Part shown: positions 1 through 5,328 of the stretch, one piece after another | How positions within the stretch are numbered: position 1 is the stretch's first letter | How the letters are laid out: the number at the start of each line of letters is the position of its first letter | Assembly (NCBI GenBank): GCA_964521105.1 | Contig: CAZFPO010000093.1 | Location: 1 to 11,946, forward strand | From: JAQUGA01 sp964521105 | Lineage (GTDB): Bacteria; Bacteroidota; Bacteroidia; Bacteroidales; WCHB1-69 | Direction: 5' to 3' | DNA length: 11,946 nucleotides | Notes under the pieces: model-generated | What the model was told of the DNA's origin: nothing | What the model saw: the letters and a program-made list of their open reading frames with translations, nothing else | Database searches by the model: none | Position numbers and translations under genes: made by a program

Positions 1-942
1 ATATTTTTTAAATTTGTAAACAATAAAGTTGCATTTGCTAGTTGAATCTGCCTTTAAAAAATAAATGCCCGAAATTAGTTCACTAATATTAATCTTTGTA
101 CCTTCCGACGTCAATTTACCCGACAATAATGGTCTTCCAAATGTGTCTAATAAAATGTAAGGTTGTCCTAATGTAATTGATTCTATCGAAACTGAAATAA
201 ATTCATTTGTAGGATTGGGATATATTTTAAAGTTTTTTGGCTCATTGAAATCATTTATGCCCATAATATTTGTAAAGGTTAAACTGATAAAATTATAATA
301 AAGTGTAGTTGTGCTTTCATATCCCGAGTCGGTACCTATGCACACCCATACTTCTCCGTTAGAGTCGGTTGTAATTGTAAACAAATGTGTAGAATTATTT
401 CTGTTAATTAGTGTAAAAACAGTAGTGGTGTCTGAAACACCAACGTGCCCAATTGTATCCATATCCTCACCAGGAGCTGTTTGTTGACCTTTATCAATAT
501 TCATTCTGTAAAAACTACCTGAGATAAATTTAATAGGCTCAACAACTGATGCACCTACTTTTACTATCACTCCTTCGCCCGGCTGACCGCCCACTCCAGC
601 TGCATTGGTTGGAGTATTTGAGGCAAACTCAATATCCATTAAGAGTTTATAGGTTGTATTTGGCATCAAGCCCGATATTTTACGTTTAATAAACATAAAT
701 AAATCATCGGGATAGTTTTTTCCAGAAATTTTTAGAGCAAACTTACTTGTATTAAGCGGAGAGGGTAAAGCGGTTCTTGCAAATTCAAGTTCACAAAGAA
801 CCGAGTCGGTAATAGGATAGTCTGCGAAGTCACCAAACCAGTTATCATAGCCTGTTGTAAAATCGTAAGTAAATGTTTGCGAATTTATATTTGAATTAAC
901 AGTAAAAGTTGCTAATAAGAATATTAGTAATATTTTTTTCAT
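1..942 (-). CDS. Secreted protein with T9SS type A C-terminal sorting domain (3' end cut by window)
   Basis: Reading the minus strand from 942 gives 314 uninterrupted codons to the window edge. Residues 1-22 (MKKILLIFLLATFTVNSNINSQ) are a lipophilic signal peptide ending in a Bacteroidota-like S-Q junction. The middle is a beta-rich domain I do not recognise, with segments such as YDFTTGYDNWFGDF and a Gly-rich GVGGQPGEG stretch. The last 75 or so residues carry FKIYPNPTNEFISVSI, LLDTFGRPLLSGKL, INISELISGIYFLK and FIVYKF, which is the order of a type A T9SS sorting domain. This domain directs outer-membrane translocation and surface attachment or release. FIVYK normally lies at the very end, so only a few codons should be missing. 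An in-frame ATG at 960 would add six residues; 942 is preferred because it places MKK directly before the hydrophobic core. The cargo function is unknown. Confidence 0.88.
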   Translation of the reverse strand, partial: MKKILLIFLLATFTVNSNINSQTFTYDFTTGYDNWFGDFADYPITDSVLCELEFARTALPSPLNTSKFALKISGKNYPDDLFMFIKRKISGLMPNTTYKLLMDIEFASNTPTNAAGVGGQPGEGVIVKVGASVVEPIKFISGSFYRMNIDKGQQTAPGEDMDTIGHVGVSDTTTVFTLINRNNSTHLFTITTDSNGEVWVCIGTDSGYESTTTLYYNFISLTFTNIMGINDFNEPKNFKIYPNPTNEFISVSIESITLGQPYILLDTFGRPLLSGKLTSEGTKINISELISGIYFLKADSTSKCNFIVYKFKKY

Positions 943-984
943 CTTTTTGAAATTTTTCATAAAAGATGTAATTTGCATGAAATG

Positions 985-1023
985 ATTGCATAAATCCAAA
1001 ATCATCGATAGTATTGCATAAAT
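985..1023 (-). repeat. Direct repeat ATTGCATAAAT x2 upstream of the T9SS gene
   Basis: ATTGCATAAAT occurs exactly at 985-995 and again at 1013-1023, 28 bp apart, and a related ATTTGCAT lies at 971-978. They sit 30-80 bp upstream of the minus-strand T9SS gene, where a promoter or regulator site would be. No TAnnTTTG -7 element is evident on that strand nearby, so a regulatory role is only a possibility. Confidence 0.35.
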
Positions 1024-1053
1024 AGTTAAGTGTTTTAAATTAAGTAAATCGAC

Positions 1054-1088
1054 TTTTTTAAATCTCCTATTGGTTAATTTGGGTTTAA
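1054..1088 (-). repeat. Intergenic 35-bp repeat, inverted relative to 7859-7893
   Basis: Read on the minus strand this 35-base stretch matches 7859-7893 on the plus strand at 33 of 35 positions. The match includes the non-AT blocks AAACCC and AGGAGATTT, which makes chance similarity unlikely. In the second copy it forms the left arm of a large hairpin; here the matching right arm is poorly preserved. Function is unknown: it could be the remnant of a dispersed palindromic element. Confidence 0.6.
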
Positions 1089-1232
1089 ATGGGTGCTGTT
1101 TCGCAAACGACTGGCAGCTTATGACACAAAACAGTTCTAATTTGTTTTGAATAGAAGATTAAAATAAATAATAAAATGATTGGTCAAAAAAGCGAAGAAA
1201 TAGAACTGTATTATTATTAAAATCGGTACAAT

Positions 1233-1575
1233 TTACTTCGATTAATGAAAATTCTTGACACCGAAATGCTCAAAAGTATCAAAGGATGCTTGTTTCATAT
1301 TTTGTTTTATTACTAGATATAATATGTCTCTAAAAACTCAAATCTACTTGTCATGCTAAAGGTTTACCTTCCATAGGCATGGCAGATAAATCGGCAGACA
1401 GGTAAAAGCATGCAAATTTTTATCAATTTTTAGGGAATATATTTTTGAAACCTCGTTAAAAGGGCTTAAATTTGTTCAAATATTTGCTGTAAATAGGGGT
1501 TTGTAGATTTATTAGCCACTATGGCTGTCAAACAGCCATAAGCGGTGTGTTTTAATTAAAGACAACCATAAGATT
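1233..1575. repeat. Long diverged intergenic repeat, copy A
   Basis: This stretch aligns collinearly with 3389-3715. Shared blocks in order are CGATnAATGAAAATT, AAAAGTAT..AAG.ATGCTTGTTT, a 47-bp core (1358-1404, 44 of 47 identical to 3507-3553), CAATTTTTATCA, AAATATTTGCT and GATTTATTAGCC. Similarity between blocks is low, and small indels shift any reading frame, so it is not a maintained gene. The core has outer arms TTTACCT (1363-1369) and AGGTAAA (1400-1406). The repeat ends just before the rnk-like promoter. The exact boundaries are approximate. Confidence 0.75.
1520..1540. repeat. Perfect 9-bp hairpin inside repeat copy A
   Basis: TATGGCTGT (1520-1528) and ACAGCCATA (1532-1540) are exact reverse complements separated by CAA. 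The equivalent spot in copy B keeps only TGGC...GCCA. No T-run follows on either strand, so it is not a classical terminator. It lies 39 bp upstream of the -7 element of the next gene. Confidence 0.55.
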
Positions 1576-1578
1576 TTG

Positions 1579-1586
1579 TATATTTG
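1579..1586 (+). promoter_or_regulatory. Bacteroidota-type -7 element TATATTTG for the rnk-like gene
   Basis: TATATTTG fits the TAnnTTTG consensus of the Bacteroidota primary sigma factor and lies 25 bp before the ATG at 1612. The leader between them ends in a run of ten A residues, typical of this phylum, where Shine-Dalgarno motifs are usually weak. A clear -33 TTTG is not visible, which lowers confidence. Confidence 0.55.
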
Positions 1587-1611
1587 TAAGTTTGTATATT
1601 AAAAAAAAAAC

Positions 1612-2022
1612 ATGAGAAAAATAATAATTAATAAGCTTGATTATGTAAGAATTAGGCAATGGATAAGTAACGCTAAACAAGCTAAATCTGTTTCAAGTAT
1701 CGAAGCAGAAAAACTTCTTGTTGAATTGGAAAATGCGAAAATAATTGAGCCAAAGAAAATTCCATCAAATGTTGTTACAATGAATTCTATTGTTAAATTG
1801 ACGTTTTTAAACAATAATAAACATGTTTGTTTTCAATTAGTTTATCCTAATGAAGCAAATTTGAAAGAAAACAAAATATCCATTTTTTCGCCTGTTGCAA
1901 CAGCGTTGATAGGTTATAGTGTAGGCGATATAATTGAATGGATTGTACCCATCGGTTTAACAAAAATCAGAATTGACGAAATTGTTTACCAACCGGAAGC
2001 ATCGGGTGATTATAATTTATAA
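1612..2022 (+). CDS. Rnk-like GreA/GreB C-terminal-domain protein
   Basis: A 136-residue protein, the same length as E. coli Rnk. Residues 1-45 are a short charged helical segment (RQWISNAKQAK, EAEKLLVELENAKIIEP). Residues 50-130 form the FKBP-like C-terminal domain of Gre factors, with VTMNSIVKLTFL, ISIFSPVATALIGYSVGD, IIEWIVP and a final DEIVYQPEASGDY. Family members bind RNA polymerase near the secondary channel. Rnk itself lacks the long acidic coiled coil needed for transcript cleavage, and this protein lacks it too, so it is expected to compete with or modulate Gre factors rather than cleave. It has its own promoter and A-rich leader, and is followed after 10 bp by the FemAB-family gene. 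The family assignment is secure; the physiological role is inferred. Confidence 0.87.
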   Translation: MRKIIINKLDYVRIRQWISNAKQAKSVSSIEAEKLLVELENAKIIEPKKIPSNVVTMNSIVKLTFLNNNKHVCFQLVYPNEANLKENKISIFSPVATALIGYSVGDIIEWIVPIGLTKIRIDEIVYQPEASGDYNL

Positions 2023-2032
2023 ATAATGCAAA

Positions 2033-3157
2033 ATGTTAATAGACATTTATAAAAAAGAAATTGTAGAGTTGTATAAAACACCCATTATACAGCAAACGGC
2101 ATTTTGGTCGATTGTGAAAGAGAAAATCGGACAAAAATCAATTGCTGTAAATTTTAAATTAAATAAGAGTTCTGTTTATAGTAGTATTATATCGGATAAA
2201 CTTATCAATTCGGATATTTTAGTAATAATTCAATATTTAAATAAAACGGATTGCATTGCTTATATTCCTTATGGTCCTGAATTAGAGCCTGAAAACGAAT
2301 TTCAAGGAGTTTTTTTAGAAGAACTATCTGAATGTTTACGTTCTTTTTTACCAAAAAGCTGTTTTATGATACGATACGATTTATGCTGGGAAGCTTATTG
2401 GGCAAAGGAATTTAACACTTTTGCAGAAAATGAAAATTGGCAAAAAGAGCCATCTGTCAAAACACAAGAATTTAGATTAAATTACAGCACAATTAATTGG
2501 AATTTAAGAAAAGCTAGTTCAAATATATTACCTACAAACACTTTGTTCCTTGATTTGCAACCTGATATTAATACTATCTTGGACAGAATGAAGTCCAAAA
2601 CTAGATATAATATTAAACTATCACAACGTAAAGGAGTAGTAGTACGAACTGCTAATTTGTCTGATATTAATATATGGTATAGATTATATACAGAAACAGC
2701 CCAAAGAAATGGGATTTTGCTTAACGATATAAAATATTTTGAAGCAATTTTAACAGCAAAATCAGATAAAACGAAATCGCCCGCAGACGTTTACTATTTG
2801 ATTGCGGAATTAGATAATATGCCATTGGCTGCAATGTTTTTGGTTGTGTCAGCACACCGGGGTTCGTATTTGTATGGAGCATCATCGAATAATTTTAGAA
2901 ATTTTATGCCGACATATGCTTTACAGTGGGAAGCAATAAAATTATCAAAGGAAAAAGGGTGTAAAGAGTATGATATGTTTGGAATTTCACCAAATGCTGA
3001 TAATTCGCATAAATTATATGGATTGTATAAGTATAAAATTGGTTTTGGTGGCGATATTTTTCACAGTTTAGGTTGTTGGGATTATCCTATTGATGATTAT
3101 AAATACAATGTTTATAAAAGTATGGAATTAAAAAGCCAAGGGTTTCATACTAATTAG
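2033..3157 (+). CDS. FemAB/FemX-family aminoacyl- or peptidyl-transferase
   Basis: A 374-residue protein with the two-GNAT-fold layout of the FemAB family, within the usual length range. Residues about 187-202 (KSKTRYNIKLSQRKGV) match the KxRxNIKxAxKxGV signature of the second half. Residues 279-320 carry YLYGASSNNFRNFMPTYALQWEA, then GCKEYDMFGISPN, then LYGLYKYKIGFGGDIFHSLGCWDYP. Family members move an amino acid from aminoacyl-tRNA, typically onto the stem peptide of lipid II, to build peptidoglycan cross-bridges. Many Bacteroidota lack such bridges, so another acceptor is possible. There is no signal peptide, so it acts in the cytoplasm, probably at the inner membrane face. It starts 10 bp after the rnk-like gene and probably shares its transcript. 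Substrate cannot be read from the sequence. Confidence 0.87.
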   Translation: MLIDIYKKEIVELYKTPIIQQTAFWSIVKEKIGQKSIAVNFKLNKSSVYSSIISDKLINSDILVIIQYLNKTDCIAYIPYGPELEPENEFQGVFLEELSECLRSFLPKSCFMIRYDLCWEAYWAKEFNTFAENENWQKEPSVKTQEFRLNYSTINWNLRKASSNILPTNTLFLDLQPDINTILDRMKSKTRYNIKLSQRKGVVVRTANLSDINIWYRLYTETAQRNGILLNDIKYFEAILTAKSDKTKSPADVYYLIAELDNMPLAAMFLVVSAHRGSYLYGASSNNFRNFMPTYALQWEAIKLSKEKGCKEYDMFGISPNADNSHKLYGLYKYKIGFGGDIFHSLGCWDYPIDDYKYNVYKSMELKSQGFHTN

Positions 3158-3388
3158 AAAAATATTCCCTCGCATAGTGTTTAAAACATTGGGGTTAAAG
3201 TGTTTATTCGAGCGTTCTGCCCCCATCAAGGTTGGTGTAACTCGACAGGAAAGTACCCCGAAATCCCCATTTCATAAAGTCAAACCTTCAAAATACCTAA
3301 AAACCTCTGTTATATTTTGTTAACATGTAGAATGTCAGCAATTTGTAATATTTGAGTTTGGTTAATCATTTTCATTTAAGCTAATAAT

Positions 3389-3715
3389 TTGTCTCGATGA
3401 ATGAAAATTATTGATAATGAAGTGTTAAAAGTATATAAGTATGCTTGTTTTGGTTCTTTGTTCGACTTAATACAACTCCAAAAAGCTCAAACCTAACTCT
3501 CATGACAAAGGTTTACCTGCCATAGGTATGGCAGATAAATCGGCAGACAAGTACAAAGCATACCAATTTTTATCAAAAATGAATGATTATAATTTTTAAA
3601 ACTCTTTCATGGGATTAAATTTGAACAAATATTTGCTAGATATGGGAGGGACGATTTATTAGCCTTTGTTTGGCGAACTGCCATAAATAGGCAAGTTTAA
3701 AAGACGACATGGCGG
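3389..3715. repeat. Long diverged intergenic repeat, copy B
   Basis: This is a direct-orientation partner of 1233-1575, with the same succession of conserved blocks and a 47-bp core at 3507-3553 that differs from copy A at three positions. Both copies lie in the spacer upstream of a plus-strand gene. The different degree of conservation, with a strong core and decayed flanks, suggests either an old non-coding mobile element or selection on a structured core. Confidence 0.75.
3517..3534. repeat. Perfect palindrome CTGCCATAGGTATGGCAG in the repeat core
   Basis: CTGCCATA and TATGGCAG are exact reverse complements around GG. Copy A has two mismatching positions here (CTTCCATAGGCATGGCAG, 1368-1385). 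In both copies it is followed by AAATCGGCAGACA, so the core has a second GGCAG that could pair with the left arm instead. It can form a stem in DNA or RNA. Confidence 0.55.
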
Positions 3716-3841
3716 TTAAAGACGGGCTGACCACCCAATGTGACAAACAAAATTTTAAAACCAAATTGGAGACCAGAAACCATTCAAAAACGGGGCGGAA
3801 CTGAAAAGCCATAGGAGTAGGGAAGTTTTAATAATAGAATA

Positions 3842-4318
3842 ATGAAAAAAATAACTTTTATAACATTTGTTGCATTAAGTATCAGTTTTTATGCACATTC
3901 GCAGGTGAATCCTCATGCATTAGGACTACGTTTGGGTGGTGGTAGTTTTGTCGGTGCAGAAATATCTTATCAACATGGCTTAGGAAGCGCAAATAGGTTA
4001 GAGTTTGACCTTGGTTTTGGTTCTAGTAAAAACCATAGTAGAATGTTTTTATCAGGCATATATCATTGGAATTGGAACATTACCGATGCTTTAAACTGGT
4101 ACGTTGGTCCAGGTGCGAGTGTTGGATTGTATACATATGACAAAGCCGATAGTTACTTGAATGTAGCAATAGGTGGTCAGATAGGAATAGAATATGATTT
4201 TAAGAAAAAGAATGTCCCAATTTTGTTGAGTTTAGATGCTCGTCCGATGTGGGATCTACTTGGGAATCATTCAGGGTTAGGATGGGGAGCAGCTTTAGGA
4301 ATTCGTTACGTTTGGTAA
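3842..4318 (+). CDS. Small outer-membrane beta-barrel protein, unknown function
   Basis: A 158-residue protein. Residues 1-20 form a signal peptide (MKKITFITFVALSISFYAHS) before QVNP. The rest alternates short amphipathic beta strands with Gly-rich turns: ALGLRLGGGSFVGAEISYQH, RLEFDLGFGSS, MFLSGIYHWNWNI, WYVGPGASVGLYTY, AIGGQIGIEYDF and PILLSLDARPMWDL. The last strand, GWGAALGIRYVW, ends in an aromatic residue, as expected for BAM-inserted barrels. The size suggests about eight strands. It resembles generic Bacteroidota outer-membrane-barrel domain proteins, and no ligand or enzyme site is visible. It stands alone: the upstream repeat spacer separates it from the FemAB-family gene and a terminator hairpin lies about 160 bp downstream. 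The start is the only sensible one before the signal peptide. Confidence 0.78.
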   Translation: MKKITFITFVALSISFYAHSQVNPHALGLRLGGGSFVGAEISYQHGLGSANRLEFDLGFGSSKNHSRMFLSGIYHWNWNITDALNWYVGPGASVGLYTYDKADSYLNVAIGGQIGIEYDFKKKNVPILLSLDARPMWDLLGNHSGLGWGAALGIRYVW

Positions 4319-4449
4319 TCTATAACTGATTAATAGACCTCCTAATTTACTGTAATAGGATTGACACTATTAATTTGTAAATATTTCTATTACGTAAAAC
4401 AAATTCTATTTTAATTTTTGCCAATGCTTAAAATAAATAGCATATTTAA

Positions 4450-4698
4450 CCCTAACTCCTAAAAAATTTAGGTATAAAAGAAAAAAGTGTAATAAATCTG
4501 TTATTGCACTTTTTTTTTATTTTTTCACACATAAGTTATTAAGTATCATATAAAAAAGAGAAAATCATAACATCCCGAATGGTCAACAATGTTCAGAAAC
4601 AAGAATACTGAGCTATAAAGAAGATTGGAAGTAACCGCTAAAATAGCAGCTTTCTTAAAAAAAATGATATAGAATACCTAAATTATGCAGAGTTAGGG
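4450..4698. mobile_element. MITE-like non-coding element with terminal inverted repeats and TTTAA duplication
   Basis: The left end begins CCCTAACTC (4450-4458) followed by AATTTAGGTAT (4465-4475). The right end is the reverse complement in the same order: ATACCTAAATT (4674-4684) then GAGTTAGGG (4690-4698). This gives an imperfect terminal repeat of about 25-26 bp with a one-base length difference. The same five bases, TTTAA, flank both ends directly (4445-4449 and 4699-4703), like a target-site duplication. The 249-bp interior has no reading frame of note but contains a strong terminator hairpin near the left end. No transposase is present, so mobility would have to be in trans. Confidence 0.6.
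4482..4518 (+). terminator. Rho-independent terminator, probably bidirectional
   Basis: AAAAAGTGTAATAA (4482-4495) pairs with TTATTGCACTTTTT (4501-4514) over 14 positions with one G-T wobble and an ATCTG loop. A run of nine T residues (4510-4518) completes the plus-strand terminator, and the A-run on the left does the same for the minus strand. It would end transcription of the barrel gene. It lies inside the left end of the MITE-like element. Confidence 0.8.
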
Positions 4699-4777
4699 TT
4701 TAACTCATACCTTCATAAATAAGTGTTTCTTTAAAATCATTGAGCAATTATCATGTGTTTTTAAATTAAGAATACGG

Positions 4778-4791
4778 TTTTGTTAACAAAA
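4778..4791. promoter_or_regulatory. Perfect palindrome TTTTGTTAACAAAA
   Basis: This is an exact 14-bp palindrome about 110 bp upstream of the -33 element of the MarR operon. It could be a binding site for a distal regulator, but nothing else ties it to the operon, and A/T palindromes are frequent in such DNA. Confidence 0.25.
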
Positions 4792-4900
4792 GATATTAAA
4801 TATTCAAAAGAAAAATATGTAAAATCATAAAATCATAAAATACTAATATTAAGTACTATAACTACCAAAACCGTCATGCTTTATAAAAATAAAAAACTTT

Positions 4901-4933
4901 TTGAACAAACCATCCCTTTTTTAATTATATTTG
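4901..4933 (+). promoter_or_regulatory. Promoter of the MarR-fusion operon (TTG ... TATATTTG)
   Basis: TATATTTG (4926-4933) matches the TAnnTTTG -7 consensus, and TTTTTG ending at 4903 supplies a -33 TTG with a spacing of 22 bp. Transcription should begin near 4938-4942, directly at the left edge of the palindromic operator, leaving a leader of about 35 nt before the ATG at 4974. It is the best-formed promoter in the window. Confidence 0.7.
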
Positions 4934-4943
4934 CAGTCCAATA

Positions 4944-4962
4944 TAATTGCTATTAGCAATTA
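4944..4962. promoter_or_regulatory. Perfect 19-bp MarR-type operator TAATTGCTATTAGCAATTA
   Basis: Arms TAATTGCT (4944-4951) and AGCAATTA (4955-4962) are exact reverse complements around ATT. The embedded TTGC...GCAA half-sites are of the kind bound by MarR-family dimers. It overlaps the predicted transcription start, 10 bp after the -7 element and 11 bp before the marR-like ATG, so a bound dimer would block RNA polymerase. Binding is inferred, not shown. Confidence 0.65.
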
Positions 4963-4973
4963 AAATAAATAAT

Positions 4974-5303
4974 ATGGAATGTTTGTGTAAAATAAAAGAT
5001 GTTTTTAAAAAGATTCATCATTTTGAACAGAAATTGAACTCAGATATGAATGTAACCATTAATGAGGCGATGGTTTTGTGCAGTTTATCGGATACAAAAA
5101 AATGTTCTGGAGATATTTCTACGGATACAGGAATTTCTACCAGTCGCACATCCAGGGTTTTAGTATCTTTGGAACAAAAAGGGTATGTTACAAGGAGTTT
5201 TGACAGCACCGACAAGCGCAAGATGATGTTTGAATTGAGCAAAGAAGGAATATCCAAACAACAACTAATAAATTCGATTGAAATCGATTTAAATTTCATT
5301 TAA
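4974..5303 (+). CDS. MarR-family transcriptional repressor, short and cysteine-rich
   Basis: A 109-residue protein read from ATG 4974. A TTG nine codons earlier lies inside the operator palindrome and is rejected as the start. Residues 47-95 form the winged helix: SGDISTDTG, then the recognition helix STSRTSRVLVSLEQKGYV, then the wing TRSFDSTDKRKMMFELSKEG with the usual DxR pair. Typical MarR proteins have about 140 residues; here the C-terminal dimerisation helices are short, ending in IEIDLNFI. Cysteines at 3, 5, 36 and 44 lie in the N-terminal half and could sense thiols, persulfides or oxidants, which would suit the sulfur-domain protein encoded 25 bp downstream. The upstream operator suggests repression of its own operon. 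The family is clear from the sequence; sensing is inference. Confidence 0.85.
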   Translation: MECLCKIKDVFKKIHHFEQKLNSDMNVTINEAMVLCSLSDTKKCSGDISTDTGISTSRTSRVLVSLEQKGYVTRSFDSTDKRKMMFELSKEGISKQQLINSIEIDLNFI

Positions 5304-5328
5304 TAGAAAAAAAAATATATAAAATAGT

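Larger units (their letters stand above)
943..1611. other. Gene-free spacer between the divergent T9SS gene and the rnk-like gene
   Basis: No convincing coding region is present on either strand. The stretch holds an 11-bp direct repeat at 985-1023, one half of a 35-bp inverted intergenic repeat at 1054-1088, an 18-base AT-rich word shared with 8047-8064 (at 1157-1174), copy A of a long diverged repeat, and the promoter of the rnk-like gene. Only 14- and 23-codon reading frames occur (ATG at 1176 and 1245, same frame, separated by a stop), and neither looks like a gene. Confidence 0.7.
3158..3841. other. Gene-free spacer holding repeat copy B
   Basis: No coding region is supported. The first part (about 3200-3290) and the last part (about 3715-3820) are visibly richer in G and C than the rest of the window's non-coding DNA, with runs such as TCTGCCCCCATC and GACGGGCTGACCACCC. 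The middle is repeat copy B. A 32-codon frame from ATG 3401 (MKIIDNEVLKVYKYACFG...) falls inside the repeat and loses frame against copy A. No TAnnTTTG promoter is evident before the gene at 3842. Confidence 0.65.
4319..4973. other. Gene-free spacer with MITE-like element and the MarR-operon promoter
   Basis: No coding region is supported. It contains a MITE-like element (4450-4698) with an internal terminator, a 14-bp palindrome at 4778-4791, an AAATCAT tandem duplication near 4821-4838, and the promoter and operator of the MarR operon. The region from 4704 to 4895 is otherwise featureless AT-rich DNA. Confidence 0.7.

Noticed and set aside
1176..1316. Two short same-frame ORFs in repeat copy A (MIGQKSEEIELYYY and MKILDTEMLKSIKGCLFHILFYY) and a similar 31-codon ORF at 3401-3496
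   Set aside because: The first residues of the second ORF resemble copy B (MKIIDNEVLK), but a one-base indel then puts the copies in different frames, so coding is not maintained.
3176..3190. Small hairpin AGTGTTT/AAACATT after the FemAB-family gene as a terminator
   Set aside because: It has a short stem with a wobble pair, almost no loop and no following T-run.
4947..4973. TTG start nine codons upstream for the MarR protein
   Set aside because: It lies inside the operator palindrome, close to the predicted transcription start; the ATG at 4974 has an A-rich leader and begins the family-like sequence.
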